A DNA stretch of 64,000 nucleotides from Trichuris trichiura (GCA_037903355.1 JBAJFE010000016.1:620001-684000), one strand, 5' to 3'. Numbered from the stretch's first letter, positions 13,001 to 27,205 are shown. Program-made: numbers and translations. Notes: generated by a model not told the origin, from the letters alone.

Positions 13001-16000
13001 TTCTTATGCAAATTTGAAAAATTGCTGCGCATTCCCTGCAGTTGGTTCATCTTTCTTCGTTGGCAAAAGGAGCCGCCCCGCGCTTTTTATTCGCTGGCGG
13101 ATATCTCGCGACCAGGCTGAGACATCGTCTACGATTCCGTTGCGATATGATTGATCAGGTAGAGATTGCATCTAGGTCGGTTATCATTTGGCAAAAATTG
13201 GTCTGGCGGAAATGTCGATATGCAATATTAGACGCAGACAATCTCGCGAGGCGAAGTGGCAACTTTTGAAATTTGTGATTTTGCTCATTTTGTACCGTTA
13301 AGCCAACTCGCAGAATCTCTCCCTCTCTTCAGAACCAACTGTAGCGTTTGTCGGCATTGCAATATCGATTTTCTATATTAAGACTAGCATAAACGTATAG
13401 ATTTATCCGGAAGTATAATTGCCGCCAAGGACAACTTCCACATGGGCGGGATATTAGATTTGAGCTCTCCAGTACGCCCGCCATTTTCAAGGAATGAACA
13501 ATGGGAAGTCTAGATTGAAGAAACACCGCTGATTCTGTATTGCTACAGAGAAGTGGACGCTGAGGATTTGCAAACTATGAAAGCTAGAACTATTCAGAAT
13601 TAGCCTAAAAACATGCATATGTTGACTCTGTATATATATATATACCTAAAATCTGGGTTAAAATCATTTAGCAAAATGCCATATACAGCGCTTAATGTTC
13701 ATGTGGAGCAACTAGAAAGCGACCGGAATAAAAAATAATAGTGAACACACTTATTCTATGAGATGAAATTCTGATGTATGGATATTTAATATACAAAGCT
13801 TCTACTAGCTGAAACTTCAAGAAATAAACACGGGAAGCTCAAGGCCTTATGTGTATGGCTGTAGGCTAGGTCTAATCGCCATGCGAAACGTTCAGCTGGT
13901 GCTCATTCTGACCTCGTCAGCATAACGTAATTTAAGTGCTCGTACAGCAATGAGTTTTAAAGCATAAGTTACCTAGAAAGCCAAAATCGCTCTAGAAGCA
14001 TGCACGCTCGAAGACAGCGTGTTTTTTTGGCAGATTGATTGTTTTCAGTTTAAGGGCTTACCGCAGCTTTTCCTCTACCTCGCTGACGAAGGAACTAATG
14101 CGTTCTGAAAGCTTTAAACACAGTTAGCAGCGTTCTGTACTTGTTCTTAACAATCGATCTTCCATCCCTTTGTGAATCAGTTGGTTTGTTTAATTACAAA
14201 TCCTCTCTATACCAAGAAAATATTGGAAAGCCCCGGAAACACCTTAAAATGAAAATAAGTTGAGCCTTCTTCAAACGGCGAGATTCCCATGATATTTTAC
14301 CTCGCCCATTTAAGCCTTGAGAAGCGAATTAGAACTTGATTCATTAGACTGCGCTTATTAAAGTGCACGGTTTCTGAACTTGCCGATTTAGCCTGCAAAT
14401 CAATAATTCAACGACAGAACAACCAAATTTATCCGCTCATGCCGGAAGCCTATGCTCGCGCGCTTTTCACAGCCTCGAATTAATCTGCAATCAATAGTAA
14501 CAATCCTACGCGCTGCTGGATTGGTTTGCTAACGTGTCACCTATGAGACATGTTCGCATTTCTTTCTGGAAGTCAATGAGCTATAAGCGTTGGTTGAAAT
14601 ATTGCTTAAAAAGCTCCAACAAAGGAACAGCCAAACTTCCTACAATTATTAGTTTATTCTAAGGCTCCACAAACTAAAAATTATAACTGAGGGCCATGCA
14701 ACGATATTCTTAAGGAAACAGAGAAGCGTATAACGAACCGCAAAGCAGTTATTGCTTGTTCATCAAAAAAGTACATATTTTTGGAAAAGCTGTCTTTTTC
14801 AAACAATGTCGCTTTACTGGCTGCAACGCCAAAAGCGCAAATTATTATCCGTGTTACGGAGCGCCTTTTGCTGTTGCTACAAACGTGTCGAACAATTGAC
14901 TCAGGTTTTAAACGTCCTCTTAACAAAACAAGTTAGCCGCCATACAGCAAAAAAAATTTGCATTGTTTGAATGTACAAGCTAACCTATAAATTCCAGATA
15001 ACTGATCAGCAAGGCTAACTTTCACTAGATGCTATGCTTTGAGTAGATTGAAATATCTATGCGGAAAAAAGGCGTTCAAGAAGCGAACTGATAACTGATC
15101 AGACAAACGTCACTTACCTCCTGAGAAAAATATAACAATCCGACGATTAGAATGAACTAAGCGACCCGACAGCTGGTGACATTTACTCAAGAGGACAAAA
15201 GAACAGAACCGTAATGGCAGTTCAAACAGTGAGTAAACATAGTGAGTTTTAAGAGACTTAAGCTTATGCACACTTTAGCCTAACTATCTGCGCCGAAAAT
15301 AGCGCAAAGCCGTTCCTTACCAGCCCGACATTCCGCGGGCTTAATGGAAAATTTTGTCCTGCCCACATTGGGCATGGACGAACAGTAGCGGAGGCGAAAT
15401 TTCGCGATTACTCGACAAACAGAATGAACAATTGTTCATTCGGTCGAACGATGTTGACATTACATGGGTTGACCGTCTGCTCACATGCTGACATTGGGCG
15501 ACAAAGAGTATTGTGCTCACCTTAAGGTTTGGCATGCAACAAGCAGCTCTGTGGTCGTCTGGTGAACTTCCCCTTAGAAAATGTGATCTCCCGGAGAGGT
15601 CATGTCTGGCGTTGGGCTGAGTTGAAACAGGTTGTACATTACCCCATTGTGGGTTAACAACTCGGTCCTGGCCATCCGTAGGGCAGTAGTAGAAATGGAC
15701 AACATGAATGACAAGTAGGCTTTTGAAGTTCTGCACACTCTTCAAGGCGAAAGCTCTGGCCGCGGAGTAGCCAACAACCGTTCACAACAAGCTGTGATCA
15801 TCTCTTCCATTTTAACGTCGTTCTCATACGTAAACGTTGTAGCTTTACGCTCATTGTCGTGTGCTAGTTTTATTCCTCTGATAATCGTACAAGCCCACAA
15901 AGCGCCAGCCGGCTGCCTTTTTGTTCTTCATGTTTCAACTCGGCAAGTGTGAACTGAGCAGCCGGTTAGTATTTTCGCTTCTCCGCACTTTTTGACTAGG

Positions 16001-19000
16001 CAACTGGCAAAACATAGCAGCGCGCTTCGAAGAGAACATACGCTACGGGAATACGCTATTTGGAGCAAAAAAATGCATATAAAATTTAGTCATAATTATC
16101 CTCAAACAACATCCCGCCGCCATCCCTTGTTCGAGCAGGCTGAGTTTACTTGTTTGCACCTCAGTTGCACGTGGCAAGCAGGAAAGGCGGAAAGAGTGAA
16201 GAAGAAGGAATCTCGGATAGTAAAAATTAATTAAACTTTGACTAAAGCGAGCATCTCTCCATGTTGTGAAACCTGGACTATCTTGCTTCAGAATCTGTTG
16301 CGCACATGCGCTTTTGAAACCGAGCAGTCGGTTTGACTGATGAAAAAATAGCTCAATGGAATTTTTCCGTAATTACCCTTGTCAGCAGAGACAACTGCAG
16401 AACGCCTGAATGGAGATCCGCCCAACATTCTTCATTTCACGGATCGCTTTTCGTTGAACTCAACCAGTGCGTGATGAATGCAAATCCAGTTTTGTTCACT
16501 CGAATTATTGGCTATTTTTTAAATCAGTCTGAACGTTTAACACTTCGTTGAGCCTTGATTAATGAGGTTAACCGTCTAACAAAGCTCAACCATTGCAGCT
16601 GGGCTTTTAACTCACCAATACTAATTTTTCCCTCTCCTTTCGTCGATTCATTTTCTGAGAAGTTCATAAACCTTATTTTGAGTTTGCGATTACAGAATTT
16701 GCAGATAGTAAGCAGTGCTATCCATCGCTCGTCTTGCAAACGGATATGCAAAGCCGAAAGGGACGGAAAATGGCTTACATACTGCAAGTTCTGTGCGAAC
16801 ACGCCATAAACAAATTATCATAGATAATGGCTTCTCTTATTATGCGCAGAATGGGAAAAAATACTGGCTTTCTATTCTTCGTACCTGAAAATCATTTTAT
16901 AAAGCGTAGGTATTTACATCTGCCTATAAACGCCGTTCTACTAATCAAACTCCACTGCTAAAAGCTTAAGGTTAAGAAGAGTTGAACAAAACGCGGGAAA
17001 GTGATTAGCCCCTTTATAAAAACAGAGAGCTGCAACATGCTTTCGAGACACTGCTCATGGAATGTCGCAGAAGCGTGTACTTCTAAGATTTGGAACAATT
17101 ATTTAGCCTGCATTCACCGGAACCTAGGAGACTGCTACAAATGACGGCGCACATTCGCCTTTAGGATATTTTTCCCCATTCCACCTCGCGCAAGCATTTT
17201 TAACACGGTGTCACGCAGTGCAAGGGTGCTTGAGCTCGAAGGAAGATTAGAATGATTAGCTAAAGTCCATTCCGTTTAATCAAAGCTTTATGAGGGTCGA
17301 GCGCTGAGGGCTTCGATCGATCACTGCCAAGAAGATAAAAGTGCGACCCACCTGTGATTAAAGTTAGTCAATAAAATACCTACAAGGGAATAGTGACTCC
17401 TTTCGCAGAACACTTACAATGAAAGACTATTTATCATAATACAGCTCGAAGAAGTGCGCCAAATAATTCCCCGACCGAAGGGAAGCATAAATTGAACAAA
17501 AAAGCATGAGGCTTCGTGGATTTCCTTGTTTGTTATTGGAATTTGCGGCTTCGGAGACTGAACAAGCGGAGGTGCAAAATATCATAGAACAACGTCCTCT
17601 GCAGCAAAACTTCAGAAACTGTTCTCGTCTATGGATAAACCATTTACCTTTCTACCATACCCCATTACCATCACGCAATTCTTTAAAAGCGTAGGCATCC
17701 CTTCTCTTATGGCAAACGCAAGACGAGGCTGAATATTTAAATAGACCAAAGAAGTAAATTATTTGAATACGGGTCGCAGGCATAAGCTGTCTGGAAAAAT
17801 CGAATTTAAAATTCTGCCCATTTACGGAAAAGGCTCAGTTTTGCCAAAACGAGTACGCTGATTGACAGAAATTACTTAATCGTCAACTATTCACTTTTAC
17901 CTTTTTGAGGAATCATATTAATAAAGGTACCTGAGAGTGGGCTGAGTTTGCTGCCAAAGCCGAAAGCTTACGAAACAGTCTTTGTTAAACTTTGAAGTGA
18001 TGGTTTTTTCAAAAGTGTTGAATGAGAAGTAGATGACGCTCCTATTACGGTTCGCAACTATTAACTAGATCAACTAAACGACGCTTTTTCTCGCTACGAC
18101 TTCTTTTGCTTTTTTTGCTCACAGCTACAAAGGTCAAATAAAAAAATGACCATTCAGGCTTCTTTGAAGGTATCAGAAGTACCAGCCGATTAATAACTTC
18201 AATTTATGCATGTCAGTATTGTTTAAAGGCCGTTCGTTGCCCCGTACTCTACTAACCTTTTTAACATAAGAATTAATGACCAGTTTCGCTCGTACTTATC
18301 GTAAGTTCACAACCGCACGTTGTAATGCCTACGCAAAACTCGTGTACGCTCTTTCGGCTAAACAAGTTTTCTCTCCTGCTGTCACTATTTGATTATTGCA
18401 ACGAAAATTTCAAAATAACCCTCTAGTGCTCCGTTAGAAGCATTGAATACTGTTATGCCCTAAAAACTGAAATTTATTTCCTTTCGGCAGTCAAAGAATT
18501 AGCTCGAAACTGTGCTTACGCAAAAGCTGCTGCTGCTATAAGCATTCTGGCCTACGTTCATTTCCAGCTTCCCGGCGGGATTTTTTTAAAATTTAAATTT
18601 TCATATTTTCAAATAGACCGGTTTAAGAAGGTCGCAACAAGGCGACAACACGTCTTTCCATGTTTCCAGCGGGAAGGTTTACTGGTAATAACTGCCGCGT
18701 CGCGCTGAGGAGTGCCTTAGGCGTTTAATGCAAAAGTACGCCAAACATTCGGAACAACGCATGTTTCGTCGTCAAGGCGACGTGCAACTTCCTTGTAATA
18801 CTTTAATGTGAAAAACATTATTTTAAGCGCTGCAAGAATTCGCAAGCGATTATGGTAAAGAAAAGTGACCGAAAAGATAGGAGTTAATTTTTAAGCGACG
18901 GTTAAAACTTTTCTTTGACGGAATGCGCTGGCCCAGCCAGCAAAAGTCTTGTACATAAACAGCTTAATAAGGGCATATTGATATTTAGCATTTATTAAAG

Positions 19001-22000
19001 ATTTTAAAAACCACTATCTCATTGCTTTGCTGTCCATTTAGTAAAACAAACAATTCTTCTAAGCTGAAACGCTAGCTGAGCAGCAGCTGCGTATTTACAA
19101 CTGCAGAAAAACAATGCAATTCGTTCGTGCGGAATTCCTCCGTATTAACGTACGTTGTTAACGGGGAAGATTCTTCCTGGAAGTTTGTTAAATGGCGCTT
19201 GCAACAAAGCTGAGCATGTTTGCTTTCGTCGTTTGAAGGACCAAAAGCTCAATGAGCTGTAGGAGCAAAAACTTTAACCTTTGATCAAGATAACGGCTTC
19301 AATGTCACAACAAGCACGTAAGGGTACTCCCTTTTCGAATTCCAATGGCCAGATTGCGTTAACATCTGCTCATCAGAACGATACGCGCTTGGCGATAAAC
19401 ACGTCGGTTACGCTACGTTCAAAATTGAAAATAGTCCCCTAAGGCGTGCTACTACACTGGTTAGCATTTAGTTCAATTGAATGCGACACACAACCTGCTT
19501 GGACAACAGCCAGCGTAGTCTCGTGTATTTTGGTCAATTTGACAGGCAAAACTATTCGAAATGTCGTCAACAGCAAATGCTAATGCACGAAGGTAGTTCG
19601 TATAGAACTGTACACAAGCTTGCAGGGTACTCGCGTAAGACGATTTATAAATTAGTTGACAATTATCATATCCATATGCTCTGTCCTTCAGTCAAAATGT
19701 GTTTTTCATAAAATCAATTTTGGGAACAGCTTGTTTCGCTACTGAAGATAAGATAGGGCGCGTCATTTAGACGAAGCGTATAGGAAATGACAAAATAATC
19801 GATAGCGCCTACTGAGCGTTGAAAAAATTTGAAAATTCATACCAAACTTCTTGTAGGACGCTGGTGCGGGCTAATGGTACACATTTGGTCCCACACTTCC
19901 TAACTACGTTGAAATTATTTCATTTGGTTCAGTGTTCATCCGCCGTGTGGCAATTTAATAAGGTACGCAAATTAGAAGCTCGCAAGCAAGAAGTGCAAAT
20001 GAGAATAGGCTTTGATTACTGCGCCAACTCGAAAGTCAGCCTCAGCGCACTTCTGGTCGATAAGTAAAAGAAGTCAGCTGCGGAACAATCCGTAAAGCAA
20101 AGTCGACTTAAAGCCAGCGCCATACCGCAGTGCGTTTTTCAAAGCTCGTGCTTGCAAGTTGATTACAAATGCAAATAAGTACAATGCGGGAAGGAAGTAT
20201 TGGAATTCTAACGCGTTTTTTTGAATTTTCTCGATCATGCCTACGCTTTAGAAATTAAAATATTAGTTATTCGCAATAGGGGATCGTACGCTAAGAAGAA
20301 CAATGAAAACGTATGGCTTTACCTGGCGAGCCGATCAGGATTATGGCGGGCTCTTATTGGCAGCCGATATCTGGTGCCACGAGAAACCTTTATCAGAAAT
20401 TTAGGTCGCTAATGCTCTGGAACGATAGCCAGCAAAGCAACGCTCTTAAATGATTGCCTTGAGGGTATAGCAGTCAGCATGTATCATACCATTGCTCGTC
20501 TACACAGTGGCCAAGAAGCGATTGCTACAAGTTTTCCACAAAAGATGAAAGGTCAACGATCGCTGCACATCAAAGTGAGCTCAATAGCAATGGCTCAGTA
20601 CGTATGGGCTATCTTCACGCCTGCCTTAATCGTGCAGAAGACAAATGCGTCATTGGCGTAATCACACAGCTGGAGCATTGTTGGGCACTAGTCCAACATA
20701 TGGTATGCGCGTGGGTTGTTCAAGGCCGAAAAGTGCTAATGATCCGCAATTTACCAGCAGGCGGGTTTTTGAAACTCAACCATGGCGGAAAAGGTTATGC
20801 CACGCCGTTTGGCCACGCACCGTAGTAACAACGCTTTATTCAAAATGTTAGGTTGAACTCCCGCGGCGATATTGACAAACACGCAATCACAGTAACAATG
20901 GTTAAAAACCAAAGGCGCATTGATTCAATTTAGGCTTACCGGATGTTCTCAGATGTGGTCACTAAGCACTGCTACGAAGTAGTCTTGTAATATCAATATC
21001 TCGTCGCAAGCAACCGTTGGAGGAAGTGCTCTATCAGCTTACTAGAATAAAGCCTATTTCTATTGCTGTTTGTTGGCAAGTTCTTCAACCGCGATTATGA
21101 GGTGAATGTGCAGCATTAAAATATACTCCTTCTAGGCAGGCTTTGAATAAATAAGGTCGTCTTCATTAAAAACTATTCGATTTTTCAAAGCAAATGAATT
21201 TACGTAACTGCGAAACAACCGGCGAGTTGTCAAAGGCTGAAAGATGAAGGGAACTATACGCGCCGGTTACCAAATGCCACACTTTAGACGAAAATTTTTC
21301 GAGACGTCGATGTGATAAAGTAAAGGCGCTTCATGACAGCGAACTATTTTTGAACTTCGTCAACATGTGACGTACAAAAGCTTCGCATATGGAAAACTTG
21401 TCCTATTCTCAAATTACGCACTGCCGCGGCGCTTCAGATATCGCGTTTTCTATAAAATGAATGCTTATGGTTTTCTCATTTATTTTTACGAACGCAGCTC
21501 GTTTACCGAAAGTTCAAGTTTTAATAACGCATCTAGCTTTAAGGAGAAGCTTCCTTCAAAGCCATTGTTAACCACTGACTAAAAATAATTATATATTTTT
21601 CTCCTACAGAAGAATAAAACAAAGCTTTTGAAACTAACTTGTTCTTTCTACTGTAAGTCTGTCAGTGAAGACGGTGAGCGCTAAGAGAAGCTCAGATTTG
21701 AGAATTATCAGTATATCTAAAAATATTCGGTTGCTCCTGACGTGGTAAACTCCGTCAGGCTTGTGCGAGCGGCTTTAGGTATACGAACCATCCCGCCATC
21801 GGCCTGAATAAAAACTGAACCAAACAAAATAGTCATGAACGTGAATAAGCGGTAACATATTAATAATAAATTCGATGAGCTATGTTCCCTATTTATATAG
21901 TCCTTATAGTTGTTTTCTTTTAGAAGTGCGTACCACGTTGCGTAAAATAGTAGAAAAACAGAGCTTGTCTCTCAGTCACCCCGTGAGCATACTGTAAATT

Positions 22001-22033
22001 TGCTGCCCATCCTGCTCTGCTCTTTCTCAAATC

Positions 22034-22160
22034 TAAGCCTAAAAATAAGGCTTATATTTTGGCTTAGGCTTAAGTAAAGGCAGAACGAGATGACCGGCAT
22101 GCTTGGAAGTAAACGCGTAAAAGCATGGCGGTAAGCTTGGCAAGAAGGAACCTGCATTCT
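22034..22160. repeat. Dispersed repeat with an internal hairpin (copy 1)
   Basis: Contains TAAGCCTAA and its reverse complement TTAGGCTTA around an ATATTTTGG core. About 50 bp further on comes a GGAACCTGCATTC tail. A related copy with the same core and tail lies at 27119-27205. It is probably a short interspersed or MITE-like repeat. No terminal duplication could be defined. Confidence 0.5.
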
Positions 22161-22962
22161 TTAGAGGACGTGACCAATAAGTAACAAGGTTTGAGAACAC
22201 CATGCAAACTGAAATCTTACGATTTCAGTAAAAATCATATTACAGATATAGTATTTTGGCATTGATAATTAATGTTATACGTTGTAAAAAAAATAAAACT
22301 CTTCGTAGACATTTTTTAATGTATATTGTTGACCTGTACTATACTGTACATAAAAATAGGCTTTTTTCACGATGAAACGTACTTGCGGATTTAAAAATTC
22401 GTAAAAACGCAAACTTGAAATACCGTCGCGCACGACAAGCCTGTTTTTGATGCTTTCGCATAGTCAAGTCATCTGTACTTGCCAATGACGATATAATGCA
22501 TTAAGTTCATTGGAAGAAATACAGCATTGTACAACAGTGGCACGACTGAAGAATAGACAAGATGGCGCATTTGGCAACTTTCAGCTTAGTGCCTGCACAA
22601 AGAGAGTTGTAGTAAAATGAAAGGCGAATGTGTTGCTTGCCGAGCTGTATTAGGCAGTATATCGCACTGGACAATTGGATGTCAATGGACCTGAGAATCT
22701 GCTGACAAATGCGTCAGGAAGCGCTTTGCTTAGCCGAAAGCTTGAATGGCCAAGCTTAGTCAAGCCAACAAACTTTGGTCTGAGAATTTTGTCAATTTTG
22801 ACAAATTGCCCACAGACTACGTCGTTGCGATGCTCGCAGCCAACGAAGTAAACCTTAATTGAAAAAATGCGCGAAACATAAGTTTATATAAACAAAAAAA
22901 TGTTTACCAACTTTACCAGCCGCTATACGCAACTGCGTTCGATTAGGAGCAAACTGGGCCTT

Positions 22963-25900
22963 TTAACATGTTGTCTCGCGGCTGTTTTCGGACAAAGAGC
23001 CAAACAACTTCATGTAACAACTTGAGCAGCGTCTTGGATGCCATCTTTCCAAATACTGCGAATAACTCTTTTTTATGCAAAATATTACCTGAAAAGCAAT
23101 GTACGAAAAGGTGACATTGAAAACATGCGAAATGCTACAAGACGTCGAGGCATGTATACTGCTACAATTTAAATAAATAAATTCTATTACACCAACTTAC
23201 TTCACTGTTTGAGAAGCAAAACAACACGGCAATTAGTATGCCCTGAAAGAAATTTCAGGTGAAGAATATATTTGAATTAGAGGCAGGCAAAAACCTGTGT
23301 TGACGTCAGTATTGTAGTAATGTAGGAGAATACTAACACTAACCACTGCGGATGATGAGGTGGAACGAGCGTGAAGACATAACTGGTGCCAAGAAGAGGG
23401 CAAAGGACGAATAGTCCCTTAGCTATTTTTCTGAAATGTTTAAAAGATTATACGTAATAAATAGAAAGAATCATCAACTTCAGCTTTTGGCCTTCCTCAA
23501 ATCCGGTCATCTAAAACAACGGTAATTTAAGTGATGCAACAACTGTTGATTTGTTCTTACCTTCAATTGTCGAAGAAGAACTCTCAACACAACGACCAGT
23601 ATGAAAAAGTTCACCTACAGCAAAGCAGTCTTTTAGCTTATAATAATATTTCATTCGCAACTTACAAAAAGAGCTGCAACAACTGGACCAAGAAATATAT
23701 AATCCAATGGAGATGGTTCGTTCCAACATCTAAACAAAAACGGTAAAATTTTGAAATTGGAGTAATAGTGCAGTAAGTTTTAATGCAGTAATGATGTCAG
23801 AATTCGTGAACGCAGCTGGCACTATGGACTGATTGCTCGCATAACCCAAAAATCGGTATAAGCTCTACCAGACAGACCGAGTTTAAAGTTATTCAAACTT
23901 TTGCGGACGAATAAGTTGGAGATAGTTTACCGGAAAGGCAGAAGTATATAGCATGCTCACAAAGACAATGTGAAACCTCGAAAGCGTTTTATGCAGCTGA
24001 CAAAGATTGTTACTTTCGAAAAGACGCACATTTCGATTCTTCCTTGAATAACAAAGGCACTTACCCCTCATGATCAGTCTGCGCCCTTATGGCACTCGAC
24101 ACTGTGATAAGCAGCAGGGGTATACCTAAGAAAAAACAAATCAAAAATATTTTTTTCTGAAAATCCATTTATTTCATGTTTTTTGGTAATCTATTTACCC
24201 CTGTTCGAATGCTCGCAAGCTTAAAGTAATACTTTTAAAAATTTATCGATAGGTAGGAGACATCCAAACGTATAAAATGCATTGTATTTGAACGCTTTCT
24301 CAGTTGCGTCATCCGTTGAAAATTAAAAATCAAAGGTTGAATGAAATAACGTGGTGGCATACCCCAACCGATGGAAGCGCATAGCGTGTAGCTGATCAGA
24401 TCCCTTCGAAATGAAAATCGAACGCTGACCAGAAGATAAAGGCCTTCAACGAACATCCAAAAAAAGCCAGCAGTAACGAAATACTTCAGCAATATTGTTG
24501 CAATAAAACAATGCCTCTAAAAAAAACTTTTTAAATCAATGCAACATATAACGACAACGTTATGAGGAAACGTATCTGCGATAGTCGGAAGGCGCAGCTT
24601 AAATGTCGCATCATACATGTTTACAAAACAGAGAAAAAGTCTGCTGAGACTGTTTTGCCACAAACCTACGGCGAAAATGACAAAAAAGTTAACCTTCCTA
24701 AACAGTTGTACTCTGCTAAGAGCTTATTTCTGAAATCTAGCTAATCCTGCAACAATAAATCGATGTCAAAAATTTCCCTATAAAAGCATCACTCAAAACA
24801 GACCTTTTGCGTACTATGCACTCCAAATCGTTCTAATAAAGGAGCGACGAAGAAAGAAAAAAATCGGGAAAAAAGAAAAATATGCTAATAAAGAAAATAA
24901 ATAATAAGATAGCTCAGCTAATTGGAGAGCTATGTACTGCTCTTCTTTAATTAAGAACTTAAGATAAAACGTAAAAAATAATTTTGGTATCATGCACTAC
25001 GTTTTGACGCACACGGTTTGACGCAAAGGCTTGGTTTCTACTACGTCAATTTTGAAATTTAACGCGTGCCGGTCATCACTGCACACTAGTTCTACATCAG
25101 TCAATGGACTCAAATATTACGAATCAAGTTTTCAGGTAAAACCATAAGCCGACCTCATTAGTTGCGTTCTCTTGCTTAAAGGATGTGTAGGTACGAAGCA
25201 GCGGATCTAAGCATACTTATTAAGGCAAGAAGATGAGCTTACCACAAACTCGTACAGCAGATGCTTCATTAGAATTTCATAGGCTATTGCTGAATACGCA
25301 ATCCAAGTAGCGCAATGACAGGCGAAACAGAGAATCAGATTGGAATGTATTATATTCCTAAGGCACCAAAGAGATCTGAAAGTACGTTAAAGGTAAATTC
25401 AACCTTTCCGTTACATTACTGACACTACCTACCGATAATTAATGAAAATGGCCAACGCTGCAAGTAGAAACATAAGTGAAACCGTATATCCAACCCAGTA
25501 GATGTAATACATTGCTTTAAGATGTCTGAGAGAGGATACCTGTGGAAAAAACACTGTACCACATTTGCATATTGCAAAGCGAATTCGTTCAACTCACCTC
25601 AGACGAATAAAACTCAGCCAGGTTGGAAAGACATTCCGTGTAGTCGGCTATGCCCCAACTGCCATTCGGGAAACAATATCTTTGGCTTGTTCCTGCACAA
25701 AGCAGCGGAAAGGTTAACTAGTATGAACAACAATGCGCGCTGTACGGTTTTGACCATATTCTTTTTCAAGCAGCATAAATTCTGCGGGACAGTCCATAAA
25801 GGAGGTGTGATTCGAAGCGGTAGGTGGCCAGCAGGTAAAACCGTCGAAATCGGCTGAACAACCTATAATAATAAACGCAAAATCCATTAGAATAATCGCC

Positions 25901-26273
25901 TATATTTATTAAACTTTTAATAATTCCAACAAACAGCAGTAGTAGCTATGTCAGTAGCTACGCGGGAAGGAAGTTGACTTGCAAAACAGTTAAACTTCAA
26001 AATAAGACTAGATATGACATACCCTTTGCCAAACCATTGATATAAGTTGTATTCCAACCTGCACGACAAGACGCAGGCAGCTGTTGCTTCTCCATTCCAC
26101 TATTACCTATAAATTGTTTCATTCAAAAATAGCGCAGCCTTACAAACAAGGAGAGTTTATGAAAATGGTCGCTGATGTTTGGAAAGCATCAATACTAGGG
26201 TGAATCCGGTAAACAAGGTAGTCAAAGGAGACACTCCGGACAGCATGATTACGATGAACAATGCAGTCAACAT
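22963..26273 (-). CDS. Class B1 (secretin/CRF-like) G protein-coupled receptor, about 14 exons
   Basis: Peptide-hormone receptor reconstructed from small exons: 26106-26023, 25862-25755, 25692-25598, 25539-25433, 25375-25243, 24516-24363, 24125-24065, 23729-23666, 23614-23561, 23510-23479, 23430-23295, 23242-23201 and 23088-22963 (TAA 22965-22963). All junctions are GT-AG and in frame, giving 397 aa. The ectodomain has six cysteines, FDGFTCWPP and CFPNGSW (hormone-receptor domain). The membrane part shows LRNIIHSN (TM2), FFWMFVEGLYL (TM3), IGWGIP (TM4), GPVVAALFVNF (TM5) and QGILIAVLFCFSNSEV (TM7). A tentative first exon at 26273-26196 encodes a signal-peptide-like stretch (MLTALFIVIMLSG), but its donor phase does not fit the next exon, so the start is unsure. 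It is closest in feel to insect DH44 and vertebrate CRF receptors; calcitonin-receptor affinity is the main alternative. Gs/cAMP coupling is expected from the family. Confidence 0.92.
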
Positions 26274-27118
26274 TCTCCTATCTTAAGTAAACTATACCTG
26301 AATGAAATTATGTAACATTTCACTATAAGTCACGGGGAAATACAAAGCCGGTAAAGTACTTTAGACAAAAGATGCTAAAAACGCACGTCTGCATTTTTAT
26401 TAGTATATCTGCAGCTGAGCAACGAAACTGTCATCTCCTTATGCATGTTTGCGTCATTTCAACCAGAAGTAGGCTGCCGTCATTCTGATAAATATCAAAG
26501 GTTATTCATTTAACGTAGACAGCCTGCTTAGCGTAAACAGCGCTTCTTCAATCAGCAACCTACGGAAGTTGCTCAATGGGTTTTCGATACGCACGTCATT
26601 ACGCAGCTTATTTGAACTTGAGGCATTACAACACTTACTGGCAACTGAAAGCCAAGAATCGAACAAATCTATTTTGCCCAAACGCATAGGAAACAACCTA
26701 CAACCTACTTTCTATTACGCACCTTTAAGTAGACATTGAAAAATTTTAAAAAATGCTCGTTAAAAGCTTGTTAAAACGTTACAAGTGCGGAGACTTGTTT
26801 TGGACAACTTCCGCAACGTTTACCAAGCGTGGAAGTCAGCTGCTCTTATTGTAAGTTTACAAAGACTACAGATAGGATATGGAACTTTTCCAACGCCTTT
26901 TGGCATCTGTAAGATGAGAGCTGCGCTTGAGCGTCTCTTGAGTCTTTTAGAAGGGTTACGCATAATCAGCTAAGGAGGTTAACGTGTACCGACAGACGCC
27001 AATTCTACTGAGTAATGCTGAACTGTGGCTTTACATTATAAAGACGCCAAAAGAAGAGGATCGTGTCTCCTAGTCGCTCCATTGAGATACGATAAGTTTG
27101 CCGGCCAGAAAACCTGTC

Positions 27119-27205
27119 CTTATCTAGGCCTAAGCCTAACCATAAGGCATATATTTTGGCTGAGGCTTAGGCCAGCGTGCTTGCCAGAAAGGAACCTGCA
27201 TTTTT
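27119..27205. repeat. Dispersed repeat with an internal hairpin (copy 2)
   Basis: GGCCTAAGCCT and its exact reverse complement AGGCTTAGGCC flank a core containing ATATTTTGGCT. A GGAACCTGCATT tail follows. It shares the core and tail with copy 1 near 22034-22160, so the two belong to one repeat family. Confidence 0.5.

Larger units (their letters stand above)
5420..22962. other. 17.5 kb stretch without a gene that I can support
   Basis: AT-rich sequence with many stops in all frames and only short open frames. Inside it I note a kelch-like fragment (6084-6377), a near-perfect palindrome (9989-10050), a TA microsatellite (about 13631-13643), a GC-richer block with long open frames on both strands (15341-15960) and a dispersed repeat (22034-22160). 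Because the receptor gene at 22963-26273 was invisible at the open-frame level, small-exon genes may also be hidden here. I did not reconstruct any. Confidence 0.5.

Noticed and set aside
25522..25857. 111-codon + strand open frame
   Set aside because: It is the shadow of two GPCR ectodomain exons on the minus strand, which show conserved hormone-receptor-domain cysteines and splice sites.
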